A stretch of 64,000 nt of DNA, from NCBI RefSeq assembly GCF_037153985.1, contig NZ_JBBAYI010000011.1, positions 62,001-126,000 on the forward strand, given 5' to 3'. Below are positions 54,262 to 63,187 of the stretch, piece after piece. The stretch comes from Emticicia sp037153985 (GTDB lineage Bacteria > Bacteroidota > Bacteroidia > Cytophagales > Spirosomataceae). Every line of letters begins with the position of its first letter. Position 1 is the stretch's first letter. A model generated the notes under the pieces. It had not been told where the DNA came from and ran no database searches. It worked only from the letters and a program-made list of their open reading frames with translations. A program made the translations under genes and the position numbers.

Positions 54262-54741
54262 TCAGTAAGAATCCTTTATTTTTTTAATAATTGCGCTTGT
54301 AGAATAGCCATTTACTAACGAAATGGTTTTTACTTCTCCTCCTTTGCTGATAACAAAATCTGCTCCAACAATGTTTTCTATGCTGTAATCGTCACCTTTT
54401 ACCAAAATATTCGGACAAAGTGTCTCAATCAGTTCCTTTGGCGTAGGTTCATCGAACAAAATGACAGTATCAACAAACGCCATTGCCGCCATCATTCTGG
54501 CTCTGGCATATTCATTGATAACTGGCCTGTTTTCGCCTTTCAATCTTTTAACCGACGCATCGGTATTTAAGCCCAGCACGAGTTTATCGCCCAGATTACG
54601 GGCTTTTTCCAGATAATCAATATGCCCCAGATGTACTATATCGAAGCATCCATTGGTAAAAACGATTTTCTTCCCTTCTGATTGCCATTCCTGTACTTGT
54701 TTTTTGGCTTCTTCTGTGTTTAATATTTTTGATTCGGTCAT
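54262..54741 (-). CDS. rfaE2: D-glycero-beta-D-manno-heptose 1-phosphate adenylyltransferase
   Basis: This 159-residue protein corresponds to the C-terminal domain of E. coli HldE as a separate protein. It has the nucleotidyltransferase start 'KKIVFTNGCFDIVHLGHIDY', 'LVLGLNTDASVKRLKGENRP' and 'ILVKGDDYSIENIVGADFV'. It adds AMP to heptose 1-phosphate to make ADP-heptose for lipopolysaccharide core. The heptokinase half (rfaE1) is not in the window. It lies 49 bases downstream of the flippase-like gene, in the panD cluster. Confidence 0.92.
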   Translation of the reverse strand: MTESKILNTEEAKKQVQEWQSEGKKIVFTNGCFDIVHLGHIDYLEKARNLGDKLVLGLNTDASVKRLKGENRPVINEYARARMMAAMAFVDTVILFDEPTPKELIETLCPNILVKGDDYSIENIVGADFVISKGGEVKTISLVNGYSTSAIIKKIKDSY

Positions 54742-54790
54742 GAATTACATTCAGATTTAGGCTCTTTTATGAAGCCGTGTAAAGTACTGC

Positions 54791-55801
54791 TTAAATTTTT
54801 TCGGCTTTTAGGTCGGTTACAACTGGCTTTTTTTGAGGTAAAACAAATGTTAACAAAAATGCTACTATTCCGAATACCACAACGAAAATCAGCCCTTGCA
54901 TGGCATGTAAAAAGGTTGCCAGCGTAATGCCGTCTTGCTCTGACAACCCATAAAGCACTACAATACTACCCACCAAAAAATGATAACTTCCAATACCTCC
55001 CTGTGTTGGGGCAGCCATTCCGATTGAGCCCATTACAAAAATAGTTAAAGCTGCTAATGGAGAAAGATTGGCCGTTTCAGGCAATGCCTGACAAAGAATA
55101 TAGGTCATAAGGTAATAAAGCGCCCAGATAAGTAGTGTATGGAAAACAAAAACCATTGGGTTTTTAAGATTTCTGACACTCAGAAAACCACTTGCCAGAC
55201 CCTCAACTACTTTACTGATTTTCTGATAAAAAGCTGATTGCATGATTCTGTCCTTGTTTTTTCTGAAAGTCAGATAAACCATAATTCCCAGAATTACTAA
55301 CGCTGCTCCAATGCCTAACAACAGAATTGGGTTCTTGAATTTGTTGCCAAAGAAATTGAAGAAGAAGGCACTAAGGCGGTCGAACTCCAACACAAAATTC
55401 AGCAAAATCAACATCAGTAGCATCAGCACATCGGCTATTCTTTCGGCTACAACTGCGCCGAAAGATTTCTCGAACGGAATCCCTTCCAGCTTTTGTAAAG
55501 TACCACAACGGGCAAGCTCGCCAGCTCTCGGAAAAACCAAGTTTGCCAGATACCCCACTAACACAGCCAGCGTAGTTCGGAAAACCGAAGGGTTGTAACC
55601 TAGCGGATTGAGCATCAAAGCCCAACGATAAGCCCTACTCCAGTGTGCTAGTAGTGAAAGCACAGCCGAAAGACCTACCCATCGGTAATCGGCCTGTTTT
55701 ATTTTACCCCAGAGTTCATTTAAATCTATATCTTTAAATACAAACCATAATAGCCCTCCGGCAATGGCTAATGAGACAACATATTGCAAAACTTTTTTCA
55801 T
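54791..55801 (-). CDS. Lysylphosphatidylglycerol-synthase-TM / UPF0104-type membrane protein
   Basis: This 336-residue protein has about eight membrane helices. It shows the family pattern 'WVGLSAVLSLLAHWSRAYRW', 'LVGYLANLVFPRAGELARCG' and 'GSIGMAAPTQGGIGSYHFLV'. This region corresponds to the flippase part of MprF and to the AglD-like proteins thought to move lipids across the inner membrane. It has no aminoacyl-transferase domain. The ATG overlaps the panD TGA stop (ATGA), so the two are translationally coupled. The pairing with rfaE2 suggests an envelope role. Confidence 0.85.
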   Translation of the reverse strand: MKKVLQYVVSLAIAGGLLWFVFKDIDLNELWGKIKQADYRWVGLSAVLSLLAHWSRAYRWALMLNPLGYNPSVFRTTLAVLVGYLANLVFPRAGELARCGTLQKLEGIPFEKSFGAVVAERIADVLMLLMLILLNFVLEFDRLSAFFFNFFGNKFKNPILLLGIGAALVILGIMVYLTFRKNKDRIMQSAFYQKISKVVEGLASGFLSVRNLKNPMVFVFHTLLIWALYYLMTYILCQALPETANLSPLAALTIFVMGSIGMAAPTQGGIGSYHFLVGSIVVLYGLSEQDGITLATFLHAMQGLIFVVVFGIVAFLLTFVLPQKKPVVTDLKAEKI

Positions 55802-56148
55802 TTTACAACACGGTTATTTTCATCAGGAAAAACAACAAGAGGTTTATAAGTTTTTGCTTCTTCGGGGCTCATCCATGCATACGAAATAATAATTACAATA
55901 TCGCCTACTTCTGCCTTGCGAGCAGCCGCACCGTTCAGGCATATAATACCCGACCCCCGTTTGCCTTTTATGGCGTAGGTTTCGAGGCGTTCGCCGTTAT
56001 TGTTATTAACTACCTGCACCCGTTCATTTTCCATAATTCCGGCAGCATCCAGCAGGTCTTCATCAATCGTAATACTACCTACGTAATTTAACTCTGCCTG
56101 AGTTACTTTTACTCTATGAATCTTCGATTTGAATATATTAACAAGCAT
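55798..56148 (-). CDS. panD: Aspartate 1-decarboxylase precursor
   Basis: From the ATG at 56148 the protein has 116 residues (MLVNIFKSKIHRVKVTQAEL). It is the pyruvoyl enzyme that makes beta-alanine from aspartate for pantothenate and CoA. The self-cleavage site is G24-S25 in 'YVGSITIDEDLLDAAG', with the start chosen here giving exactly the family's numbering. The longer frame up to 56199 adds 17 unconserved residues. Other motifs are 'NNNNGERLETYAIKGKRGSG' and 'GDIVIIISYAWM'. It heads a cluster with the flippase-like gene, rfaE2 and the zinc-peptidase gene. Confidence 0.95.
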   Translation of the reverse strand: MLVNIFKSKIHRVKVTQAELNYVGSITIDEDLLDAAGIMENERVQVVNNNNGERLETYAIKGKRGSGIICLNGAAARKAEVGDIVIIISYAWMSPEEAKTYKPLVVFPDENNRVVK

Positions 56149-56325
56149 CTTATCTGGTTTAAAATGTGCTGCAAAAATATAAAATTGCTTACTAAACAAA
56201 CATTCCGGCCCATAATAAAATTCCGTTACTTTCGTCTGATACGATTTATGGACTTTTTTTCGGGGGGTATGCTTACTTCTGAGGCAGGCTATTTAATAGT
56301 TTTTTCAATACATATTTTGTATTAT

Positions 56326-56358
56326 TTGTTAAAATTTTGTCATAAAACCTTATTTTTG
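56326..56358 (+). promoter_or_regulatory. Promoter of the DUF5916 gene
   Basis: TTG (56326-56328), a 22-base spacer and TATTTTTG (56351-56358) fit the Bacteroidota TTG-N17-23-TAnnTTTG promoter. Start of transcription near 56365 would give a leader of about 50 bases. Confidence 0.55.
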
Positions 56359-56413
56359 TATAACGAAAAAGCTATATGCTCCACTTTTATAAAACTACAC
56401 TTTCTAATATTTT

Positions 56414-58621
56414 ATGATTAAAAAACTATATTACTTGTTATTGTTTGTTTCCACATTCTCTTTTGCTCAGGACGCCAGTATTTTTAAACCAGACTCAATA
56501 AAAAAAACAATTGAAGCTACACCTATTATTACCTCTTTAAAGGTTGATGGCGTTATGAACGATGCCGAATGGCGAATGGCAAAATCTGTTTCAGACTTTA
56601 TTCAGATTGAACCTTTTCAGGGTAAGAACCCAACCCACAAAACCGAAGTACGCGTTTTATATAATAAGCACTATTTGTACTTTGGTATTTTTGCACACGA
56701 CTCGCTAGGGAAAAAAGCTATTCGGGCCACTGATTTCAGGCGCGATTTCAGTATCAGGCAGCACGACCTCATAGGCTTATCGTTTGATGGTTTTAACGAC
56801 AAACGCAATGCTATGGCTTTGGTAACGAATCCTTATGGCGTGCAGCGTGATTTTTTGTCGTTTGATGATATTTATTATGATATCGACTGGGATGGCCTAT
56901 GGCGCGTACGTACCACCCGAACCGATTCGGGCTGGGTGGCCGAAATGGCCATTCCGTGGCAAACCCTGCGGTATCCTAAAACAGATTCACCAACGCAGAA
57001 CTGGGGTTTTAATATGGTTCGGAACCGCCGCCTGACAAATGAACAAACGGCTTTTTCGCCTTATCCTCGTTCGTTTACTAATACAAGAATGGCCTACGCG
57101 GCTGTTCTTACAAATTTGCAACCGCCACCGCCATCAACCAATATTCGTGTTCAGCCTTATTTACTTACATCGGTTGACAGATACAAGAATTTTGAAAACA
57201 AGCCCGATAAGAATACGCTTAAATTAGGTGGAGAAATAAAATGGGCTATTAATCCGAATGCTATTCTTGACCTGACCGTTAATACAGACTTTGCACAGGC
57301 CGATGCCGACCGTCAGGTAAACAACGTAACGCGGTTTTCGGTGTTTTTTCCAGAACGTCGGCAGTTTTTTCTCGAAAATGCTTCATTGTTTGGAGTAGGG
57401 GTAGGCCCGAACGACGACCAGTCGGGGGGGAGTATGCGTGTTCAGCCCTTTTTTAGCAGAACTATTGGCTTAGATAATAGCGGGAATCCTATTCCGATTG
57501 ATGTAGGTGCAAGGTTTGTATATCGTTCGCTCAAGCGAAACTATGGGGCTATATTGATGCGCCAGCGAGAAGTAGGCGATAGCCCCGGAACCAACTTCTT
57601 TGTGGGGCGTTTTTCTGAAAACTTTGGCAAACAAAACCGTATAGGGGGCTTGGTTACAGTCAAGAATAGCCCTTTGGCAACCAACCTTACTACTACGATT
57701 GATGGCTTTTTTCGTTTGAGCGAGTCACACTCGCTAAATACGATGGCTGTCTATTCAACTTCAACTAATGGAGGCAAACAAGGTTTTTCGGGTTTTGCGC
57801 AATATTATTATACTACCAATCAGTTTAAAGTCTGGTGGACGGAGTCAATTGTAACCAAAAACTTTAATCCTGAAATGGGGTTTGTGTCGAGGAGTGACGT
57901 AATTGGTACAACTCCCGGAATATTTTTCTTTAACAGAGGTAACTGGATACCCTTTAAGAAGTTTATCAGAGCCTTTGAGCCGGGTATCATGACGGAGTTT
58001 TACCATCAGGCTTCAACCGGAAAACTGATTGAACGACAACTTAATTTTAACCCTATCTGGCTTAATTTCCAGCGTGGGGGCTTTTTAGGGTATCTGGTAA
58101 ATCCTACGTTTCAGCGTCTGACAGAACCTTTCGAGCCTTTGGGGGTACAGATAGGTACGGGTGATTATAACTATGTCAGACATCAGATTTATGCCAGCAC
58201 CGACCCTTCAAAAATTATTAGCCTGAACACCGAATTTAACTGGGGTACATACTTTAACGGAAAACTAACCGGGCATGATATGCGCCTGCAATTTGCGCCT
58301 ATTCCGCATATTTCTATCTTAGGTCGTTATAACCGTAACCATTTTAAAGAGGTAGGCGAAGCCAGAATAAGCAAAAAGGTCGATTTATTCAGTATAGAAG
58401 GCCGTTTTGCGCTCAACCCGCGTGTGCAACTTATTGGGTTCTATCAACGAAACTCAGAAAATAACTTGCAAAATTATAACATTCGCCTCTCTTGGGAGTA
58501 TCAGCCATTGTCGTATATTTATGTGGTTTTCAATCATAGAGGTTTTGATAACCTCCAAACCCAAAAAACACAGTCAGAAGACCACGTCATTGCTAAAATA
58601 AGTTACCTTAAACAATTCTAA
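56414..58621 (+). CDS. DUF5916 outer-membrane protein with CBM9-like N-terminal domain
   Basis: This 735-residue protein has a signal peptide (MIKKLYYLLLFVSTFSFAQ). A family-9 carbohydrate-binding-like domain follows (about 30-240; 'VDGVMNDAEWRMAKSVSDFI', 'LYFGIFAHDS', 'WVAEMAIPWQTLRY'), and then a large DUF5916 beta-barrel region ('FFPERRQFFLENASLFGVG', 'RTIGLDNSGNPIPI') with many amphipathic strands. Proteins of this type are common in Bacteroidota outer membranes and their function is not settled; sugar sensing or transport is often guessed. The small lipoprotein gene starts 3 bases after its stop codon, so they form an operon. Confidence 0.85.
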   Translation: MIKKLYYLLLFVSTFSFAQDASIFKPDSIKKTIEATPIITSLKVDGVMNDAEWRMAKSVSDFIQIEPFQGKNPTHKTEVRVLYNKHYLYFGIFAHDSLGKKAIRATDFRRDFSIRQHDLIGLSFDGFNDKRNAMALVTNPYGVQRDFLSFDDIYYDIDWDGLWRVRTTRTDSGWVAEMAIPWQTLRYPKTDSPTQNWGFNMVRNRRLTNEQTAFSPYPRSFTNTRMAYAAVLTNLQPPPPSTNIRVQPYLLTSVDRYKNFENKPDKNTLKLGGEIKWAINPNAILDLTVNTDFAQADADRQVNNVTRFSVFFPERRQFFLENASLFGVGVGPNDDQSGGSMRVQPFFSRTIGLDNSGNPIPIDVGARFVYRSLKRNYGAILMRQREVGDSPGTNFFVGRFSENFGKQNRIGGLVTVKNSPLATNLTTTIDGFFRLSESHSLNTMAVYSTSTNGGKQGFSGFAQYYYTTNQFKVWWTESIVTKNFNPEMGFVSRSDVIGTTPGIFFFNRGNWIPFKKFIRAFEPGIMTEFYHQASTGKLIERQLNFNPIWLNFQRGGFLGYLVNPTFQRLTEPFEPLGVQIGTGDYNYVRHQIYASTDPSKIISLNTEFNWGTYFNGKLTGHDMRLQFAPIPHISILGRYNRNHFKEVGEARISKKVDLFSIEGRFALNPRVQLIGFYQRNSENNLQNYNIRLSWEYQPLSYIYVVFNHRGFDNLQTQKTQSEDHVIAKISYLKQF

Positions 58622-58624
58622 CTC

Positions 58625-59317
58625 ATGAGATTATTACTGTTGGCCTGCCTTTGCAGTGCCTTATTACCTGCCTGTTCTTCTAAAACAAACGAACAAAAAA
58701 CAGACTCATCGGCAATAGCCGAAAAAACAGTAACACCTGCAAACGATTGGTTGTGCATTGCCGGCGAGCGTGCGGGTGTTGTACTTGCTACCAGTAGCGA
58801 AAAAGAACTGATTGAACAGCTAGGAAGTGCCAACGTAAGCCCACATGATACTATTTATGGCCCTGAGGGAATGTTTACCATAGGCACTATTTTATATAAA
58901 GGAACACCCAACGAAGCACATATATGGTGGAAAGATACCCTTAATTTTGCCAAACCCGAAGGCGTTGAAATAGGCTGGGTTGAAGCCGGTAACGAGAACA
59001 AAATCGAATGGCATACCAATACAGGTATCAAGGTAGGTACAACGTTGGTTGAGCTAGAGAAAATCAATGAAAAACCTTTTCAGTTTTCGGGTTTTGGATG
59101 GGACTACGGCGGAGCAGTAGTTGACTGGAACGGCGGTAAACTAATGGATAAAGATGGAAGTAGTTACCTGGCAGTTACGCTGGCCTATAACTATGAAGAC
59201 GAGCGTTTAAACAGCGTGGCCGACAAGGTTTTGGGAGATAAAACTTTTAGTTCGAAAGACCCAAACGCTCAGAAACTCAACCCATTTGTTTCAAAAATTA
59301 TGGTTAGTTTCAGGTAA
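58625..59317 (+). CDS. Hypothetical lipoprotein coupled to the DUF5916 gene
   Basis: I cannot name a family for this 230-residue protein. A lipoprotein signal has lipobox LPAC (cysteine at residue 17), then a short Ser/Thr/Lys linker. The compact domain has paired features: 'DWLCIAGERAGVVLATSSEK', 'ELIEQLGSANVSPHDTIYG', 'HIWWKDTLNFAKPEGVEIGW' and 'FSGFGWDYGGAVVDWNGGKL'. The second resembles SmpA/OmlA-like 'calcium-binding' envelope folds only in its general layout. Its position directly after the DUF5916 gene suggests a shared envelope function. Confidence 0.72.
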   Translation: MRLLLLACLCSALLPACSSKTNEQKTDSSAIAEKTVTPANDWLCIAGERAGVVLATSSEKELIEQLGSANVSPHDTIYGPEGMFTIGTILYKGTPNEAHIWWKDTLNFAKPEGVEIGWVEAGNENKIEWHTNTGIKVGTTLVELEKINEKPFQFSGFGWDYGGAVVDWNGGKLMDKDGSSYLAVTLAYNYEDERLNSVADKVLGDKTFSSKDPNAQKLNPFVSKIMVSFR

Positions 59318-59356
59318 TAGCAAAAAAAAGTATTTTTAATGAGAAAATAACACCTT

Positions 59357-59387
59357 AATTGATTAAAAATCAATTGTTTATTTTTTA
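59357..59387 (+). terminator. Weak AT-only hairpin after the lipoprotein gene
   Basis: AATTGAT (59357-59363) and ATCAATT (59369-59375) with a 5-base loop are followed by TTTATTTTTTATTT. The stem is AT-rich, so strength is doubtful. Confidence 0.4.
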
Positions 59388-59445
59388 TTTGTGCTAAAAT
59401 TCCAAAAGCTCATAACTCATTTTAAATTCTAAACTCTGTAATAAA

Positions 59446-60216
59446 ATGGCAACTACTAAAAAAACTGAAGCCGAAAAGGTAGAAGAAACAACAACACCTG
59501 CGGAAGATATCAAAGCTGCTGCTACTGAAGCTGTTGAAGCTGGCAAAGAAAAAGCAGCCGAAGTAAAAGAAACTATTGCTGAAAAAGTAGAAGAAACCAA
59601 AGAAAAAGCAAGCGAGGTGAAAGAGGAAGTAGCTGTCAAAGTAGAAGAGGTAAAAGCAGAGGCCGCCGCAACTGTTGAGGCCGCAGAAGAAAAAGTTGAA
59701 GAAACAAAAGCAGCAGTAACAGAAAAATTTGAAGATTTGAAAGCAGAAGCTACCGAAGCTATTGATGCAACCAAAGCTAAAGCAAAAGCTGAAACTTCGG
59801 AGGCATCTGATAAATTTGAAGAGTTTAAAGACGATATCAAAGAAGCAGCAACTTCAGCTAAAGCAAAAGCTCAGGAAGTAATAGCCGATGCCGCCGATAA
59901 ATTTGAAGATTTAAAAGAAGAAGCCAAAGAAGTAGCCGCTACGGCTAAAGGTAAAGTTCAGGAGTTTGCAGCAGAAGCATCTGAAAAAATAGAAGAACTG
60001 AAAAATAAAGCGGCTGAATATGTAAATGAAGACAAAATAAACGAATTGAAAAATCAGGCAGCTGAAAAACTGGAAGACCTGAGAGACGACGCAGCCGAAG
60101 CATTAGAAGCAGCTAAAGCTAAAGCACAGGAGTTAGCGGCAGAAGCCTCTGAAACGGCCAGTGAAGTTACCCAGAAAGCCAAAGGTTTCTGGAGCCGTCT
60201 GTTCGGAAGAAAATAA
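59446..60216 (+). CDS. LEA/apolipoprotein-like helical repeat protein
   Basis: This 256-residue protein is almost wholly A, E, K and D, with few hydrophobics. Repeating units of 11 or so residues ('KEKAAEVKETIAEKVEE', 'DKFEDLKEEAKEVAATAKGK', 'AKAKAQELAAEASETA') give a long amphipathic alpha-helix or coiled coil, as in group 3 LEA and apolipoprotein-like proteins. There is no signal peptide. The last ten residues, GFWSRLFGRK, are different: basic and aromatic, like a small membrane-binding or docking tip. Likely roles are desiccation or stress protection, membrane association or scaffolding; none is shown. Codon use is A-rich in keeping with the composition. Confidence 0.8.
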   Translation: MATTKKTEAEKVEETTTPAEDIKAAATEAVEAGKEKAAEVKETIAEKVEETKEKASEVKEEVAVKVEEVKAEAAATVEAAEEKVEETKAAVTEKFEDLKAEATEAIDATKAKAKAETSEASDKFEEFKDDIKEAATSAKAKAQEVIADAADKFEDLKEEAKEVAATAKGKVQEFAAEASEKIEELKNKAAEYVNEDKINELKNQAAEKLEDLRDDAAEALEAAKAKAQELAAEASETASEVTQKAKGFWSRLFGRK

Positions 60217-60238
60217 TTATCTCTTGGTAATACTAAAT

Positions 60239-60275
60239 ATGTAGAAGGGTAGCTCAACGAGTTGCCCTTCTGCAT
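60239..60275. terminator. 17-bp hairpin between convergent genes
   Basis: Arms 60239-60255 and 60259-60275 pair throughout with three G-T pairs and a 3-base loop. It sits between the stop codons of the LEA-like gene and menF. No long T-run follows, but the position suits a shared terminator. Confidence 0.6.
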
Positions 60276-60277
60276 AT

Positions 60278-61492
60278 TTAACTGAAAAGAGTTCGGCCGA
60301 GTGTTTGTAATTTCATCTCTGTTTCAGACCATTCTTTTTCAGGGTTTGAGTCAACTGTAATACCACATCCGGCATACAAGGTAGCTGTGCCGTCTTGTAT
60401 CTTCATGGTACGCAGATTAACAAAAATATGTGATTCCTGCTGAATATTTACCGGCCCCAGAAAACCACTGTAAAACTCACGGTCATATTGCTCGTTTTCC
60501 AGAATAAACTGTCTGGCGGGTTCTTTGGGCATTCCGCAAACGGCCGAGGTCGGATGCAACAACTCAAGCATTACTGTGGCCAATTGTGGAAAGTTTATTT
60601 CAACAGTATCAATCGTAAAATCCATACGTAAGTGCATAAGGTTTCCGGCTATAACTGTTTTAGGCCCTTCTTCTTCAAATTCTCTGACACGGATTCTCTT
60701 TAGGCAATTAACAATATAACGGCTTACGAGTGCGTGTTCTTCAATCTCTTTTTGCCGCCACAACGCCTCAGAGGGCTTAATCGGATTACCCTCTGCATCA
60801 AAAGCAGACTGGGTTCCGGCCAGAGCCATCGTACGGAATTTTCCGTGTGCATCTTGGCTTACCAGTGTTTCGGGCGAAGCACCCATCCATACTATTCCTA
60901 AACTCGGAATTGACACCACCGATACAAAAGCAGTTGGGTATGCCTTACAAAGTTTATCGAATGCCGTAACAATTTCAAAATCGCTGGGCAAGGCCGTTTT
61001 CTTTGCCCGCGAAAGTACAACTTTCTGGAATTTCTCGGCTTCAATCTGTTTTATAGCGGCCTCAACCTCTGTAACGAACTGTTCTTTAGTAGTTGAGTTT
61101 TCAACGAAATTTTTTCCGACACCAAACGAGTATTTGCTGGCTGTTCTCTGAGCATTAAGCAATTCAATAAAACTGGGGTCTACCGAAGAAGGGCTCACAA
61201 TTTCCTCAAATCCTTCGTCATCATGAAGTGTATCGTTAAAAATATAATGGAGGTCAGCTTTTAAAAAGTAAGTGTCTTTTCCCTCAGGATTAATAAATGG
61301 TGAAAAGGCAAAACCTGCACCAAGTTCTTCAAAATCTATTTTGGTTTGCTGCGGATTTTTAAGAAAAGAGGTTAAAAAATGCTTGTCGGTTTGCTTGGGC
61401 AAACGCCACATAGCTGTTGGTAAACCTACTTGTATGGCCGCATTCCAAAGCGTTTGTCGATAGTTGTTTGTCTTTGAAGTCGTCGTTATCAT
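60278..61492 (-). CDS. menF: Isochorismate synthase
   Basis: This 404-residue chorismate-binding enzyme has 'KIVLSRAK'-like 'FQKVVLSRAKKTAL', 'VWMGASPETLVSQDAHGKFR', 'TMALAGTQSAFDAEG', 'EEHALVSRYIVNCLKRIRV' and the active-site region 'AVCGMPKEPARQFI' with 'QYDREFYSGFLGPV'. It converts chorismate to isochorismate, the first menaquinone step. The lysine of 'FQKVV' and the GMPK signature point to isochorismate synthase rather than anthranilate or PABA synthase. It is separated from menC by 39 kb. The other men genes are not in the window. Confidence 0.88.
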   Translation of the reverse strand: MITTTSKTNNYRQTLWNAAIQVGLPTAMWRLPKQTDKHFLTSFLKNPQQTKIDFEELGAGFAFSPFINPEGKDTYFLKADLHYIFNDTLHDDEGFEEIVSPSSVDPSFIELLNAQRTASKYSFGVGKNFVENSTTKEQFVTEVEAAIKQIEAEKFQKVVLSRAKKTALPSDFEIVTAFDKLCKAYPTAFVSVVSIPSLGIVWMGASPETLVSQDAHGKFRTMALAGTQSAFDAEGNPIKPSEALWRQKEIEEHALVSRYIVNCLKRIRVREFEEEGPKTVIAGNLMHLRMDFTIDTVEINFPQLATVMLELLHPTSAVCGMPKEPARQFILENEQYDREFYSGFLGPVNIQQESHIFVNLRTMKIQDGTATLYAGCGITVDSNPEKEWSETEMKLQTLGRTLFS

Positions 61493-61589
61493 ATCATCAA
61501 CTATATCTTAACAAAAGGCTAAGATAGAAGGTATTTATTTATTACAACAAATTTGAAACGAAAACATCTCAAAAAAAATCAGAAGTTTT

Positions 61590-61618
61590 TTGCAAGTAGG
61601 TTTATTCCTATAATTTTG
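61590..61618 (+). promoter_or_regulatory. Promoter of the thioredoxin-fold gene, fixing its start
   Basis: TTG (61590-61592), an 18-base spacer and TAATTTTG (61611-61618) are a good Bacteroidota promoter. Transcription near 61625 supports the ATG at 61649 and excludes the upstream in-frame codons. Confidence 0.65.
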
Positions 61619-61648
61619 TTGGAAATGTACAAAAATCTATTCTGTTTC

Positions 61649-62980
61649 ATGAAAAAAATAACCTGTTGTGTGATTTATTTAATGGTATCGGGGCTTATTG
61701 TAGAAGCTCAGGGAATCAGGTTTGCAGAAGGAACATGGGCACAAATAGTAGCCGAAGCAAAGGCTCAGCAAAAACTTGTTTTTGTCGATATATACACAAC
61801 ATGGTGTGGCCCTTGTAAAGTAATGGCCAATAATGTATTCACCAATGCCAGCGTAGGCGAGAAGTTCAACGCAAGTTTTATTAACTATAAAATCGATGCA
61901 GAAAAAGGAGAAGGTGTAGCACTGGCAAAAAATTATGCTGTTTCTTCATACCCGACCTATCTTTTTATTAATGGTGATGGCGACCTTGTCTATAAAACGA
62001 TTGGCTCAATGTCCATAGAAAAGTTTATTAGCGAGGCTGACAAGGCCATATCAGCCGGAAAGCACTATGAACCCACCTCATCTCTCCAAAAAGATTTTGA
62101 AACAGGCCGCCGCGATGCCGCTTTTTTAAATGAGTTGTTGAAGCGAAACAAACTTACCGGAACGCCTAACGCGCTTATTCTTGATGAATACCTGAAAGCA
62201 ATACCGGAATCTGCCTATAAAACCGAAAAGGTATTAATGATTATTGCCGAGCATATCAGTACAATTGAGTCGAAAGCATTTGAAATATTGGTAAGTTCGT
62301 TGAAGCGGTTTATGAACATGACCCCCGAACAGCAAAAGTTTGTGCTTGAGGGTATCTCGAAAGCTAAGCTCGGCACATTTAAAATGGCTGTTGAAAAACA
62401 TGATAAAGCCCTGCTCGAGAAACTCATTGAGGCCGTCAGGCTTACTTCTTATAGCGAAAATGGATTTGAAGCCGAAGAAAAACAGTTCAGACTCGATTTT
62501 GCCCGAATTACCCATGATGCAGATAATTTCAGGATAATAGCTTCGAGAGAAGGAGCCAGACTGCTGGAAAAAACCACCGAACAACTGGCTGTTGAATCAG
62601 CGCAAAAAATAGAGCGTTTCAAGCAGAATGCACAAGCCAAAGGTATCAGGCAAGATACCCCACAATATGCCGCAGCTTTAGACGAAATGCAGGATAATGC
62701 CGAGAAACTGACCGCTTTTCATCTGAATCAGTATGCTTGGGGATATTTTCAACTTATGGAAAATAAAGACGACCTCGAAACAGGCCTGAAATGGGCCGAA
62801 CGTTCGGTAGCCTTATTCAGGTCGCCCATTAATTTACACACTTATGCCAATCTGCTGGCAAGGCTAGGGCGCAAAAAAGAAGCCGTTAAAGCCGAAAAAG
62901 CTGCCATAAAGCTCACTAAAAAGGTCGGGCGGGCAACCGATGAGTTAGAACGAACTTTAAAAGAAATCAAGAAACTTTAA
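61649..62980 (+). CDS. Secreted thioredoxin-fold protein with helical C-terminal region
   Basis: From the ATG at 61649 the protein has 443 residues and a signal peptide (about 1-21, ending IVEAQ). A thioredoxin domain follows (about 22-140) with the redox site in 'VDIYTTWCGPCKVMANNVF' (WCGPC) and the cis-proline motif 'VSSYPTYLFINGDG'. The C-terminal 280 residues are helical, with TPR-like segments near the end ('ETGLKWAERSVALF', 'NLHTYANLLARLGRKKEA'). It probably reduces or isomerises disulfides in the periplasm; the target is unknown. It stands alone on its strand, behind its own promoter. Confidence 0.87.
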   Translation: MKKITCCVIYLMVSGLIVEAQGIRFAEGTWAQIVAEAKAQQKLVFVDIYTTWCGPCKVMANNVFTNASVGEKFNASFINYKIDAEKGEGVALAKNYAVSSYPTYLFINGDGDLVYKTIGSMSIEKFISEADKAISAGKHYEPTSSLQKDFETGRRDAAFLNELLKRNKLTGTPNALILDEYLKAIPESAYKTEKVLMIIAEHISTIESKAFEILVSSLKRFMNMTPEQQKFVLEGISKAKLGTFKMAVEKHDKALLEKLIEAVRLTSYSENGFEAEEKQFRLDFARITHDADNFRIIASREGARLLEKTTEQLAVESAQKIERFKQNAQAKGIRQDTPQYAAALDEMQDNAEKLTAFHLNQYAWGYFQLMENKDDLETGLKWAERSVALFRSPINLHTYANLLARLGRKKEAVKAEKAAIKLTKKVGRATDELERTLKEIKKL

Positions 62981-63122
62981 CCAATATTACACTTGTATTA
63001 CCACAAAAAAAACTGCATTAAAAAACCTTACATCTATTCTTATAATTGAGGCATTTTTATAAAAAACGCTCCTGTCTTTCTTAATATACTGATTTGCCGT
63101 TTTAATCGGGGTATTTGTCGAT

Positions 63123-63157
63123 TTCTTTGTGTGTATCGTCAACAAAGAAGTATTTTT
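63123..63157 (+). terminator. Hairpin with T-tract after the thioredoxin-fold gene
   Basis: TTCTTTGT (63123-63130) and ACAAAGAA (63142-63149), with an 11-base loop, are followed by GTATTTTTATT. It lies 142 bases past the stop codon and 31 before the next ATG, so it could instead be a leader element of the following gene. Confidence 0.4.
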
Positions 63158-63187
63158 ATTGGAATATATTATTTTTTAAATAAAAAA

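Noticed and set aside
56116..56421. 101-codon open frame before the DUF5916 gene
   Set aside because: Runs antisense through the panD start and across the AT-rich promoter region; no recognisable protein features.
59394..59840. 148-residue Ser/Ala-rich open frame opposite the LEA-like gene
   Set aside because: Low-complexity mirror of the Ala/Glu/Lys codons, no independent signal.
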